Shown piece after piece: positions 51,483 through 60,174 of a stretch of 64,000 bases of DNA (position 1 is its first letter; the number at the start of each line of letters is the position of its first letter). The position numbers were made by a program, and so were the translations under genes. The notes beneath the pieces were generated by a model. It ran no database searches. It worked only from the letters and a program-made list of their open reading frames with translations, and was not told the DNA's origin. This DNA comes from Anaerolineales bacterium (GTDB lineage Bacteria; Chloroflexota; Anaerolineae; Anaerolineales; Villigracilaceae), in NCBI GenBank assembly GCA_023382595.1, contig JAHDWB010000001.1, positions 558,001 through 622,000 of the forward strand, read 5' to 3'.

Positions 51483-52540
51483 ACGTCAACCGCATTTTTA
51501 CGCTCGTTAAAAAGGAATTCATCTTCGGCTCGAAGAATTTCATCTTTGTGATGGCGATCGTCATGCCGGTGCTGATCTCACTCGTCATTTCCCTGCTGTT
51601 GGGGACCTTGTTCTCGGGCAAACCGCGTCTCGGCATCCTTGACCGCGGAACCTCGCAGTTGACCGTCAACATGGAAGAACAGGATTATCTCGCGGTCGAA
51701 ATCTACACATCCGCAGAGCAGTTGCAACAGGATGTGGAACGCGGCGCGCTTGACATGGGTTTGATCCTGCCCCCCGATTTTGACAGCCAACTCCAAGCGG
51801 AGGACGCCACCAGCATGGACCTGTTCATCTGGGGTGAGAGCCTGCTTAAGCACCGGACGATCCTCGCGGTATCGCTGGTGCGCCAGATCATTGATGTGGC
51901 GGGACGTGAAATCCCGGTCAACACGGAATTGGTCTTGCTCGGCGAGGAAACCAACATCCCGTGGGATGTGCGTCTCTTCCCGTTCGTGGTGGTCATCACC
52001 ATTGTACTGGGCGGGACGATGGTGCCGGCAACTTCGATGGTCGAGGAGAAGGTCAAGCGCACCTACCGCGCCCTGCTGACCACTCCCGCCTCGCTTGTGG
52101 ACATTCTGACCGCCAAAGGCTTGACCGGCGTGATCCTAGCACTTTTCATGGGAATGGTCATCCTGTTCATCAACCGGGCGTTCGGCACGCAGCCCGTCGC
52201 GCTGGTCACGGTGCTGGTCATCAGCGGAATATTCGCTGCCGCTTTGGGAATCATTTTAGGCGTGACGGTCAAGGACATCAGCACGCTGTTCACGGTCATC
52301 AAGAGTTTGGGGATCGTCCTATACGCGCCGGGAATCATCTTAATGTTCCCCGAATTCCCTCAGTGGATAGCGAAGATCTTCCCGACTTACTATTTCCTCA
52401 ACCCCATCATCGAAATGACGGTCAACAATACTCCCTTTGCAGATGTCGCCGTGGATGTGTATATCTTGATCGGATTGACCGTCCTTTTGATCGGCGTGGC
52501 AGGCTTCCTCGCCCGCCGTCAACTGGATGCGGATGCTTGA
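51479..52540 (+). CDS. ABC-2 type permease, second subunit
   Basis: A 353-residue paralogue of the preceding permease. It has an N-terminal helix (FIFVMAIVMPVLISLVISLLL), an extracytoplasmic domain (about 45-165) and five or six C-terminal helices, with GGTMVPATSMVEEKVKRTYRALLTTP as the conserved loop. The start is ATG 51479, overlapping the previous stop. With the ATPase it makes a complete heteromeric exporter. Confidence 0.85.
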   Translation: MNVNRIFTLVKKEFIFGSKNFIFVMAIVMPVLISLVISLLLGTLFSGKPRLGILDRGTSQLTVNMEEQDYLAVEIYTSAEQLQQDVERGALDMGLILPPDFDSQLQAEDATSMDLFIWGESLLKHRTILAVSLVRQIIDVAGREIPVNTELVLLGEETNIPWDVRLFPFVVVITIVLGGTMVPATSMVEEKVKRTYRALLTTPASLVDILTAKGLTGVILALFMGMVILFINRAFGTQPVALVTVLVISGIFAAALGIILGVTVKDISTLFTVIKSLGIVLYAPGIILMFPEFPQWIAKIFPTYYFLNPIIEMTVNNTPFADVAVDVYILIGLTVLLIGVAGFLARRQLDADA

Positions 52541-52579
52541 GGCGACACGAGCGCAACAACCCGGCACGCTTCATCCGTT

Positions 52580-52616
52580 TATAATGAGAGCCATGAAAAA
52601 CAGATCATGGCTCTTT
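52580..52616 (+). promoter_or_regulatory. -10 box, terminator-like hairpin and start codon overlapped
   Basis: TATAAT (52580-52585) lies 7 nt before ATG 52593. Stem AGAGCCATGA (52587-52596) / TCATGGCTCT (52605-52614) contains that ATG. Transcripts starting near 52592 would lack half of the 5' arm, but read-through RNA from the ABC operon would form the hairpin and hide the start codon. Confidence 0.6.
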
Positions 52617-53771
52617 CCGTTTCTACTATTAATCGGGGTTTTGAGTTACACCCTGCTCACACAGGTACAACTCCCCGGTGACGGGTTCGCCACGTTCGGC
52701 GCGGATACTGTCCGCGCGGAGGTGCAGCAGATCATCGAAGAAGGTCAAATTGACGTGGGCGGGAATTTCCAAACATATCAGATCGCGCGGGTGATGATCC
52801 TCGAAGGACCGTATGAGGGCATCCCGATGGAAATTGATTACGGCAGGCGGCAGATCCGCCCGGACGATTATCTGCTCGCGCCGGGAGATACGATCCTCGT
52901 TTCCATCAGCAAAACACCCGATAACGTGATCAACGCCTATTTCGCGGATTATGTCCGCACCACGCCGATCCTGTGGCTGGCGCTCATCTTTGCAGTCGCC
53001 ATCGTGATCATCAGCCAGTGGAAGGGCATCCGTGCGCTGATCAGCATGGCGTTCAGTCTCTACATTATTATCGGCTACATCATCCCGCAAATTCTCACAG
53101 GCAATGACCCATTGCGCGTCAGCATCATCGGCTCGATCCTTTTGCTCGGCGTCACACTTTACCTCACCTACGGCTGGACGTTGAAGACACATGCGGCGGT
53201 GCTCAGCATGGTGCTGGTCCTGCTGCTCACCGGCACGCTTTCCGGTCTGTTCGTGGTTTTTGCCAAATTGAACGGTTCGGGCGACGAGAACGTGATGTTC
53301 CTGATGCAATTGATGGAAAGCCCGATCAACCTGCGCGGACTCCTGCTCGGCGGGATGATCATCGGCGCGTTAGGCGTGCTGGATGACCTAGTCACGACTC
53401 AAGCCTCGGCTGTGTTTGAATTACACCACGCGAACCCGAACCTCGGCTTTCGCGGACTCTACAACGCCGCCATGCGCATCGGTCAGGACCATGTGGCGGC
53501 TACGGTCAACACCCTGGTCTTAGCCTACGCTGGAGCCTCGCTCCCCATGCTGTTGATGTTCTCGCTCGGGCGCGGGGATTATGGTTATTTGATCAATTTC
53601 TCCTTCATCGCTGAAGAGGTCGTGCGGACATTGGTCGGGTCGCTGGGGTTGATCGCCGCCGTGCCGATCACGACCACGCTTGCCATTTTCCTAGCTCAAA
53701 GGGCTGAGTCGCTTGGGAAGTGGGAGCAGGTTCTCGGTCCGGTGGGAAGCGGTGAAGGGCATCATCATTAG
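52593..53771 (+). CDS. YibE/F-family multi-spanning membrane protein
   Basis: A 392-residue protein. An N-terminal anchor (about 5-20) is followed by an extracytoplasmic beta-rich domain (about 25-125) and seven or eight helices with the family motif LLGGMIIGALGVLDDLVTTQASAVFEL and NTLVLAYAGASLPMLL. The YibE/F family has no firm function. The ATG lies 7 nt after a TATAAT and inside a hairpin. The first codons (MKNRSWLF) derive from the same 30-nt sequence as the terminator at 49377. Confidence 0.88.
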   Translation: MKNRSWLFPFLLLIGVLSYTLLTQVQLPGDGFATFGADTVRAEVQQIIEEGQIDVGGNFQTYQIARVMILEGPYEGIPMEIDYGRRQIRPDDYLLAPGDTILVSISKTPDNVINAYFADYVRTTPILWLALIFAVAIVIISQWKGIRALISMAFSLYIIIGYIIPQILTGNDPLRVSIIGSILLLGVTLYLTYGWTLKTHAAVLSMVLVLLLTGTLSGLFVVFAKLNGSGDENVMFLMQLMESPINLRGLLLGGMIIGALGVLDDLVTTQASAVFELHHANPNLGFRGLYNAAMRIGQDHVAATVNTLVLAYAGASLPMLLMFSLGRGDYGYLINFSFIAEEVVRTLVGSLGLIAAVPITTTLAIFLAQRAESLGKWEQVLGPVGSGEGHHH

Positions 53772-53849
53772 ATTTGGAGTCAGAGTATATTCAGTTCATT
53801 TGCCAGCAAGTTGGTTGAGTCCAAATCCAGTTGTTTAGTCAAATTTGTT

Positions 53850-53878
53850 GCAACTTTTTCCCATCTGCCAGCGTAAGG
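53850..53878 (+). promoter_or_regulatory. Possible ECF-type promoter
   Basis: GCAACTT (53850-53856), 15-nt gap, CGTAAGG (53872-53878), close to the AAC ... CGT pattern of many ECF sigma factors. It lies 27 nt before the sigma gene, consistent with autoregulation. Confidence 0.4.
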
Positions 53879-53905
53879 TAAGGTAGAAATACACTTAGGA
53901 GCAAC

Positions 53906-54514
53906 GTGAACGAAGAACAAACCTGGGTTGCCCAGGCGCAGCAAGGCGATGACGAAGCGTTTACCAGGCTCGTCGAAACCTATCAGACCCCCGTTTTCAA
54001 CCTGTGTTATCGCATGTTGGGCGAGCCTGAGTCGGCGGAGGACGCCGCACAGGAAACGTTTTTGCGCGCATATCAGCACCTGCATCGCTACGACCAGAAA
54101 CGTCCGTTTGCCACGTGGCTTCTTTCGATCGCCGCGCATTACTGCATTGACCGCCTGCGCCGCCGCAAGTTCGCAATCTTTTCGATGGATGCGGAGGATG
54201 AAGAAGGCAACACATTTGAATACCCGGATGTGGACGCCCCCAACCCCGAAGCGGAATCCATCAAAGGACAAACGCAGGAGCGGGTGCACGAGTTGTTAAA
54301 AGACCTCGACCATACCGACCGCGCCGCGATCATCATGAGATATTGGTACGACTATTCAGAAAAGGAAATCGCCGAATCCCTGCGGCTGACGGTCAGTGCG
54401 GTGAAAAGCCGTCTGCACCGCGCCCGCAAGGAACTGGCAGGCTTATGGCAGGATCAGGAAGACGACCTGCTCGCCGAAATGGAAAGGAGACATCATGAAT
54501 CACCAGCCTTTTGA
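53906..54514 (+). CDS. ECF RNA polymerase sigma factor
   Basis: A 202-residue sigma-70 family factor starting at GTG 53906 with TTAGGAG upstream. Region 2 (about 20-90) shows LCYRMLGEPESAEDAAQETFLRAYQHL, and region 4 (about 140-190) shows IIMRYWYDYSEKEIAESLRLTVSAVKSRLHRARKEL. Regions 1 and 3 are absent, so it is ECF (SigW/RpoE-like). It overlaps its putative anti-sigma gene by 20 nt. Confidence 0.93.
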   Translation: MNEEQTWVAQAQQGDDEAFTRLVETYQTPVFNLCYRMLGEPESAEDAAQETFLRAYQHLHRYDQKRPFATWLLSIAAHYCIDRLRRRKFAIFSMDAEDEEGNTFEYPDVDAPNPEAESIKGQTQERVHELLKDLDHTDRAAIIMRYWYDYSEKEIAESLRLTVSAVKSRLHRARKELAGLWQDQEDDLLAEMERRHHESPAF

Positions 54515-55025
54515 AACCTGGCTGTTGGACGATAAACACTTGAGCAAAACGGAGAAGCGTGACTTGGACGCGCATCTGCGGGACTGCCGCGTCTGTTCGG
54601 CTCTGGCGGAGACCGGACTTGCCCTGCGTTCTGCGAAAGTGATCGCCCCTGCGGCTGGGTTCACAACCCGCTTCCAGCAGCGGCTTGCCGTGCAGAAAGT
54701 AGCGGAACGCCGCCGAAGGCTGTGGGGCTTGTTCATCCTGATCCTGAGCGGGGTGGGACTGCTCGGGTGGGCTGTCGCTCCGTACGCGTATGCCTTCGTC
54801 TCCGCGCCGGTGGAATGGCTCACGGCGGCTATCGGTTATTTTCTATTCGTGTTCACATCGGCGCAGGCGTTCAGTGAGATCCTGCGGGTGATGGCTCGCA
54901 TTCTTCCCGGCTTCGTCCCGCCCTATGTGTGGATGGTGTTCCTTTCCGCGCTGGCAGGCATGGGGCTGGTCTGGATCGTATCAATTTGGCGGTTTTCAAG
55001 GAAACCGCAAGGAGTAACAGTATGA
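54495..55025 (+). CDS. Membrane anti-sigma factor with zinc-finger (ZAS) domain
   Basis: A 176-residue protein. A cytoplasmic HxxxCxxC motif (His27, Cys31, Cys34) typical of zf-HC2/ZAS anti-sigma domains is followed by about three membrane helices (about 77-97, 108-128 and 145-165). It overlaps the sigma gene by 20 nt and the next gene by 4 nt. It should hold the sigma factor inactive at the membrane until a cell-envelope signal is sensed. Confidence 0.85.
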   Translation: MNHQPFETWLLDDKHLSKTEKRDLDAHLRDCRVCSALAETGLALRSAKVIAPAAGFTTRFQQRLAVQKVAERRRRLWGLFILILSGVGLLGWAVAPYAYAFVSAPVEWLTAAIGYFLFVFTSAQAFSEILRVMARILPGFVPPYVWMVFLSALAGMGLVWIVSIWRFSRKPQGVTV

Positions 55026-56074
55026 AAATAAAAGCAAATCTGGTTCGCATCTCGCTGCTGCTGGCATTGTTGTTGCTGCCAACCAGTAATGTGCTGGCGC
55101 AAAGTTCGAGCGGGGATGTCCTGCTGTTCGGACAGAACTATACTTTGCAGAGCGGCGATACGCTCAACGGCAGTCTGGCGGTCATTGGCGGGAATGCCAA
55201 TATCGAAGAAGACGCCAAGGTCAACGGTGATGTGGCGCTGATCGGCGGAAACCTCAGCATCATTGGTGATGTGGACGGCGATGTGGCGCTGGTCGGCGGG
55301 AACATGACCATCAGCGGAACCGTGGACGGCGACATTGTCATCGTCGGCGGGCAGGTGTTATTGACCGAAACCGCCGTCGTGGATGGAAACATCGCCACCA
55401 TCGGCGGGAGCGTGCAGCGCGAACCCGGCGCGGAAGTCTCCGGCAACGTCACGCACAACGCGCCCCCCACCATCGACGTACCGAGTGTGCCGACCGTCCC
55501 GAACGTGCCCAACGTTGGCACGCCGGAAGTCAGGGTTAATGTCAACCCGCTCTGGGAGATCGCCGGCGTCATCGGACGCGCCTTGGCGGTTGGCTTCATC
55601 GGCATGCTGCTGACGCTCTTCCTCCAGCCGCAATTGGACCGCGTCAACTCGGCAATCGTTCGTCAGCCGCTGATCGCAGGCGGATATGGATTGCTGGCGA
55701 TCATTGTTGCGGTGATCGCAATCGCTATTTTGGCAGTCACCATCATCCTCATTCCCATTGCAATGCTTGCGGCATTGGTGGTCCCGCTTGCGTGGCTGCT
55801 CGGTATGGTGGCGCTCGGTCAGGAAGTGGGCGACCGCTTCACGAAAGCCATCAACCAAGTCTGGGCGCCGGTCCTTTCGACGGGATTCGGCACGTTCATG
55901 CTGGTGCTCTTGGTCGGGCTGGTCGGGTTGATCCCCTGCGTGGGCTGGCTGGCATCCTTCCTTGCCACGCTGACTGCCATTGGCGGCGTAGCCATGACGT
56001 GGTTCGGCACGCGCAACGCCCCCGGCGGGATGTTGCCGCCCGTTCAAATCGAAGAGATCCCGCCAACCTCGTAA
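55022..56074 (+). CDS. Exported bactofilin-like beta-solenoid protein with membrane domain
   Basis: A 350-residue protein starting at ATG 55022, overlapping the anti-sigma stop. A signal peptide (about 1-25) precedes a beta-solenoid of repeated short strands (VNGDVALIGGNLSIIGDVDGDVALVGGN), like polymer-forming bactofilins but exported. A Pro-rich linker (VPSVPTVPNVPNVG) follows, then about four membrane helices. It is likely the output or sensor of the sigma/anti-sigma pair and may act in the envelope. The function is not established. Confidence 0.7.
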   Translation: MKIKANLVRISLLLALLLLPTSNVLAQSSSGDVLLFGQNYTLQSGDTLNGSLAVIGGNANIEEDAKVNGDVALIGGNLSIIGDVDGDVALVGGNMTISGTVDGDIVIVGGQVLLTETAVVDGNIATIGGSVQREPGAEVSGNVTHNAPPTIDVPSVPTVPNVPNVGTPEVRVNVNPLWEIAGVIGRALAVGFIGMLLTLFLQPQLDRVNSAIVRQPLIAGGYGLLAIIVAVIAIAILAVTIILIPIAMLAALVVPLAWLLGMVALGQEVGDRFTKAINQVWAPVLSTGFGTFMLVLLVGLVGLIPCVGWLASFLATLTAIGGVAMTWFGTRNAPGGMLPPVQIEEIPPTS

Positions 56075-56086
56075 TATCCCTCGTGA

Positions 56087-56133
56087 TATAATCCACACCG
56101 CCCCGGAGAAACTCCGGGGCGGTTTCATTTTTT
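56087..56133 (+). promoter_or_regulatory. Promoter abutting a GC-rich hairpin with T run
   Basis: TATAAT at 56087-56092. Hairpin CCGCCCCGGAG (56098-56108) / CTCCGGGGCGG (56112-56122), then TTTCATTTTTT. The expected start site coincides with the first base of the hairpin. It may be the terminator of the sigma operon and, at the same time, the 5' end of the next transcript. AGGAGAA precedes ATG 56146. Confidence 0.6.
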
Positions 56134-56145
56134 AGGAGAAAGTCC

Positions 56146-57255
56146 ATGTTCAAGCACGAAATCCCAAATACCCCTACTCACAATTCCTCCCCGCCGCTCA
56201 TCGAAATCTCCGGCACACACCGCGAGATGGGACGCCAGATGGGCGAAGCCGCCCGTGTACAAGTTCAACACAGCGTCGAGAATGCACGCGTGCTGATTGA
56301 CGCCGCCTACGATAGCCTCGAACTCACCTGGGACGGCGCAAAAATTCAGGGAAGCAAATACCTGCCATTCGCCGAGGAGCGTTATCCGCAATACGTGGAT
56401 GAATTGCGCGGTATTGCCGAGGGCGCAAATGTCCCCTTCGAAGACATCGTCGTGCTCAACGCAATGGAAGCCGTCACCATGGACGCGCTTCACCTGACGC
56501 GCTGCACCAGCATGGCGGTCAATGACGAGCGCACAGCAGACGGTCACGTACTCGCTGCGCACAACGAAGACTGGGTCCCGGAAGACGAAGGCGACGTTCT
56601 CATCATCTCAGCCAAACCTGAGAAAGAACCGCCTTTCCTTGCCATGACCTACGGTGGACTCCTGCCCAACGTCGGATTCAACGCCTATGGAATCGCCCAA
56701 CTCATTGACTCGGTCTACCCTTCCGACTCGCGCATCGGAATCCCCCGACTCGTGGTTGCCCGCGCCGTGCTTGCCTCACGCCGAATCTCCGGCGCCATCG
56801 GGCGGACGCTCATCCCCCACCGCGCGGCGGGCTACAACCATCTGCTCATCCACGAAAGCGGCGAATTGTACTCCGTGGAAGTGTCAGCGCGCAGGTTCGA
56901 GATCCTATATGGACATGATGGATATATGGTGCACACCAATCACTACATCGACCCGCACATGAGACAGATCGAGAAGGAACCAGAGGAACTGCTCTCCTCC
57001 CGCGTGCGCTACTTCCGCGCCTCACGGCTCATCCAACAGACCGAAAAACACACCATCAAAAGCCTGCAAGCCATCCAGAAAGATCATGTCAACATCCCCA
57101 ATTCGATCTGCAATCACAACATCGAAGGCGCAGACCCGCTCGACCGCGAGAAGACCATCAGCGCCATGGTAATGGACCTGACCTCGCGTGAAATGCACGT
57201 CACCTGGGGAAACCCCTGCAAGAATGTGTATCACACCTATCACTTGAACGCTTAA
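56146..57255 (+). CDS. C45-family peptidase / acyltransferase-like Ntn hydrolase
   Basis: A 369-residue protein of the acyl-CoA:6-aminopenicillanic acid acyltransferase (AAT) family. N-terminal EISGTHREMGRQMGEAAR and the autoprocessing site RCTSMAV (Cys120 would become the N-terminal nucleophile of the beta chain) are present. HNEDWVPEDEGDVL, PGxxG-like GGLLPNVGFN and RAVLASRRISGAIG are also family features. The natural substrate is unknown, perhaps a peptide or N-acyl amide. It is followed by a terminator shared with the convergent MFS gene. Confidence 0.85.
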   Translation: MFKHEIPNTPTHNSSPPLIEISGTHREMGRQMGEAARVQVQHSVENARVLIDAAYDSLELTWDGAKIQGSKYLPFAEERYPQYVDELRGIAEGANVPFEDIVVLNAMEAVTMDALHLTRCTSMAVNDERTADGHVLAAHNEDWVPEDEGDVLIISAKPEKEPPFLAMTYGGLLPNVGFNAYGIAQLIDSVYPSDSRIGIPRLVVARAVLASRRISGAIGRTLIPHRAAGYNHLLIHESGELYSVEVSARRFEILYGHDGYMVHTNHYIDPHMRQIEKEPEELLSSRVRYFRASRLIQQTEKHTIKSLQAIQKDHVNIPNSICNHNIEGADPLDREKTISAMVMDLTSREMHVTWGNPCKNVYHTYHLNA

Positions 57256-57260
57256 ACAAA

Positions 57261-57291
57261 AGCCCCGAAGATTATGAAAATCTTCGGGGCT
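57261..57291. terminator. Terminator between converging genes
   Basis: 13-bp stem AGCCCCGAAGATT (57261-57273) / AATCTTCGGGGCT (57279-57291). An A run lies 5' of it. A T-rich stretch on the 3' side is interrupted. Confidence 0.8.
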
Positions 57292-57297
57292 GACTTT

Positions 57298-58449
57298 TCA
57301 CGCGTTTTGTTGCGCGGGTTCCTTCAATAACAATGCCAGCGGCGAAGCGACCAGCACCATGCCGGTTGTCAAGGTCAACACATAGGGGAAGCCGTGTAAT
57401 TCCGCCAGGTGACCGGTGTACAGCAATCCCAGCGCGCCGGAAGAAAAGATAAAGCCGAGTATCAAGCCGGAAGCCAGCGCCATCCCGCCGGGGATGATGC
57501 GTTGGGCGAAAACCACCATAATGCTGTGCACAGAACCCGTCAATGCGCCGGAAAGGGGAATCAAAGCGTAAAGCCAGCCAGACCAGCCGATCTGGCTGAG
57601 GAGATAGATCGGGGTAGCGGCAAAAAAGAGCATGGCGGCTGCTACAAAACGCTTGGGATATCTGTCGCCGAGAAAACCGCCCATCACATTACCGATCGCC
57701 GACCCGCCCATGAACAATCCAGCCATACTGCCATAGACCGTTGCACTTTGCCCCAGATCCTTGATGTATTTTGGAATGAGATTGACCATGTTCGCCTGCG
57801 CCCAGGATTGTAAAGCAGCCACCAATGCCAGCACGATGATAAAGGCGATACCCGCACTTGCGCGGTTGGAAGTTGATACGTTCGCAGGTTTTGGATGCGG
57901 GTGGTTGGCGCGTAATTGACGGAGCAAAGCAAAGCCGATAGGCAGGGCAACTACAGGCACAATTAGCATGCCGGGTACGTCATAGGATGCAAGAATCAAG
58001 CCTGTAATGATGGGACCGATAAAGTGACCAAGCTGTCCTGCCATGAAGAAGAGGGAGGCGGCGGTAGTTTCACGTCCTTTTAGAAGGTCGCGTCCGCGCA
58101 GGGTGGCTTGGACGGTGCCTACCGGGTGAAATGCGGAAGACCCCAGTGCGGCAATGATCAGGCATCCCAAACCAATATTTCCAGGGAACAACAAAGCCGC
58201 CGAATAAAAGACCGCCATCCACAGCACTCCGCCGGCAGAAAGCCAGCGCGGACCCATGCGATCTGAAAGCCAGCCGAAGAATGGCTGCGTTAGCGCAGAC
58301 GCCCAGATGTAAATGGTCGAAAACAGGGCGATCTCCCATTCGCTTAAGCCGAGATAGGTCAGCAGAACCGGGCGGCTGGCGTTGAAAACATCCACAATGA
58401 AATGACCAACGGCAATGGACGAAAATATGGTATCAAAAATGAGAGCCAT
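57298..58449 (-). CDS. MFS transporter, fosmidomycin-resistance-like
   Basis: A 383-residue membrane protein with about 12 helices. The motif FGWLSDRMGPRW between helices 2 and 3 and GSSAFHPVGTVQA in the helix 4 area place it near the FSR (fosmidomycin resistance) branch. It probably exports a small molecule. The substrate is unknown. It lies 8 nt after the nadD stop and is probably co-transcribed. Confidence 0.83.
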   Translation of the reverse strand: MALIFDTIFSSIAVGHFIVDVFNASRPVLLTYLGLSEWEIALFSTIYIWASALTQPFFGWLSDRMGPRWLSAGGVLWMAVFYSAALLFPGNIGLGCLIIAALGSSAFHPVGTVQATLRGRDLLKGRETTAASLFFMAGQLGHFIGPIITGLILASYDVPGMLIVPVVALPIGFALLRQLRANHPHPKPANVSTSNRASAGIAFIIVLALVAALQSWAQANMVNLIPKYIKDLGQSATVYGSMAGLFMGGSAIGNVMGGFLGDRYPKRFVAAAMLFFAATPIYLLSQIGWSGWLYALIPLSGALTGSVHSIMVVFAQRIIPGGMALASGLILGFIFSSGALGLLYTGHLAELHGFPYVLTLTTGMVLVASPLALLLKEPAQQNA

Positions 58450-58457
58450 GGATTGTT

Positions 58458-59069
58458 TTATTTTCCGCGATACAGATGATGCGTTTCAATGTAATCGTAC
58501 ACAGACGACGGCACGTAATAACGGTACATTTCTCCGGCAGCAATGCGGCGGCGCAATTCGCGGGAGGAGACAGGCTGAAGGAGGGTGTCAACAAAGTGGA
58601 TCTTTTCTGTCACGCCGGGAAGCTGCGATTCGATCTCGGCGAGGTCGGTGAAGTCGCCCGGGCGGCGCATCACACCGATTTTGGAAACAGCAGCTACGAG
58701 GTCCGCCGGGAGGCGCCAAGTGGATAATTCCCACAGCGAATCGCCGCCGATCAAAAGGTATATTTCCGCATTCGGTTCCTGCCCGGCAAGCAGCTTAATG
58801 GTGTCGATCGTGTAATGCGGTCCCGGACGGTCAATTTCAAGCCGTGACAGTTCAAAGACCGGATTATGCGCGATCATGCCCTGCAACATCGGTAAACGAT
58901 GTTCAAGCGGTGTGATGGGATTGTCCAGTTTGTGGGGAGGGTCGGGGGTCAGCATCCAGAGCAGGCGATCCAACTTGAACTGGGAAACCGCCTCCCCCGC
59001 GAGGATGAGATGACCGATATGCGGCGGGTCGAAGGTTCCGCCAAACAAGCCGATTTTATTGTTTGCCAT
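58458..59069 (-). CDS. nadD: Nicotinate-nucleotide adenylyltransferase
   Basis: A 203-residue enzyme that converts nicotinate mononucleotide and ATP to deamido-NAD, the step after PncB. GLFGGTFDPPHIGHL (nucleotidyltransferase signature with HxGH) and the C-terminal PVSSRELRRRI are diagnostic. The start is ATG 59069. An in-frame ATG 24 nt earlier is unlikely because TATACT lies just 6 nt before the chosen start, implying a leaderless mRNA. Confidence 0.93.
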   Translation of the reverse strand: MANNKIGLFGGTFDPPHIGHLILAGEAVSQFKLDRLLWMLTPDPPHKLDNPITPLEHRLPMLQGMIAHNPVFELSRLEIDRPGPHYTIDTIKLLAGQEPNAEIYLLIGGDSLWELSTWRLPADLVAAVSKIGVMRRPGDFTDLAEIESQLPGVTEKIHFVDTLLQPVSSRELRRRIAAGEMYRYYVPSSVYDYIETHHLYRGK

Positions 59070-59075
59070 GCGCGA

Positions 59076-59121
59076 AGTATATCGCAAAGTCATTTTAGGT
59101 TTGCGTTTCTTGGTGTATACT
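59076..59121. promoter_or_regulatory. Divergent promoters of nadD and the GAF gene
   Basis: Minus strand -10 TATACT (complement of AGTATA 59076-59081), 6 nt before the nadD ATG. Plus strand TATACT at 59116-59121, 19 nt before ATG 59141. Neither has a good -35. Confidence 0.5.
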
Positions 59122-59140
59122 CGTTTTACAGGGCATCCGA

Positions 59141-60037
59141 ATGTCTGATCTTACTATTCTCAGTTCCAAATCGCCGTTAAAGCGCATTATCCATGCGGTG
59201 CAGGCGCTCGAGGCTGGAGAATATTCGCCTCATTTGCTCCATGATCTCGCCGAGGAAAAGGGCGAACTTGGGCAGCTTGCACAGATATTGGATAAGATGG
59301 CGCACACCGTTTCCCAACGGGATAACCGTCTGCGCCTGCTTCAAAAGGTGATTCCCATCGGTGTTTCGCTTTCTGCGGAGAAGGATTTTGACCGCCTGCT
59401 CGAATCACTGGTGGCGGAGGCGCAGACTTTTACGAACGCTGACGCCGGGACGTTGTACCTGCTGGAGGAGGACAGCTTGAAGTTCGTCATCCTGCGGAAC
59501 ATTTCGCTTGACTTGAAAATGGGCGGAACAAGCGGGAACGAGATCCCCTTTTACCCGGTGAGACTGCATCAGGATGATGGAAGCGAGAATCGGACGAACG
59601 TCGCCTCCTACGCGGCACTGACGCGCCAGCGCGTCAACATTGCGGACGCATACATGGCGGAGGGGTTCGACTTCTCCGGTACAAAAGCCTTCGACCAGAA
59701 GACAAAATACTACTCCAAATCCTTCCTGACCATCCCGCTCGAGAACAAGGATGGAAAAGTGATCGGCGTGCTGCAATTGATCAACGCCAAGGACCCGGTC
59801 AGCGACGAGATCATCCCCTTTGCCGCTGACGATGTGCTCGAGGCGCTCATCCTGCTCGCCACCGCCGCCCTGGACGGTTACATCCGCGAGGCAGCCCTGC
59901 GTCAGGAGATCGCCAAGCTCAAGATCGAGATCGATGAGTCGCGCCGCGCCAAACAGGTGGCAGAGATCACCGAAACGAAATTCTTTCAGGAACTTAGGGA
60001 CAAGGCGAAAAACATTCGGGAGCGGGGAAAGAAATAG
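59141..60037 (+). CDS. GAF-domain signalling protein
   Basis: A 298-residue cytoplasmic protein. The N-terminal HAMP-like helical stretch (about 10-65) is followed by a GAF domain (about 78-245), with NADAGTLYLLEEDSLKFVIL and SFLTIPLENKDGKVIGVLQLINAKD, and a C-terminal coiled coil (about 255-298). GAF domains bind cyclic nucleotides or other small ligands. It lacks an output domain, so it may act with a partner such as the cyclase downstream at 62.5 kb. That link is speculative. Confidence 0.8.
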   Translation: MSDLTILSSKSPLKRIIHAVQALEAGEYSPHLLHDLAEEKGELGQLAQILDKMAHTVSQRDNRLRLLQKVIPIGVSLSAEKDFDRLLESLVAEAQTFTNADAGTLYLLEEDSLKFVILRNISLDLKMGGTSGNEIPFYPVRLHQDDGSENRTNVASYAALTRQRVNIADAYMAEGFDFSGTKAFDQKTKYYSKSFLTIPLENKDGKVIGVLQLINAKDPVSDEIIPFAADDVLEALILLATAALDGYIREAALRQEIAKLKIEIDESRRAKQVAEITETKFFQELRDKAKNIRERGKK

Positions 60038-60174
60038 AGGAACCAAGAGGGGATTCGCAGTGTAGCGGTATCTTTCAAAATTGCAAACACATGTGTCATC
60101 CCAACAAACCCCTTTTCGTGTACATTCACCACTAAAGATACAAGGGTTTGAATAAACTCAAGGAAAAACAGGAC

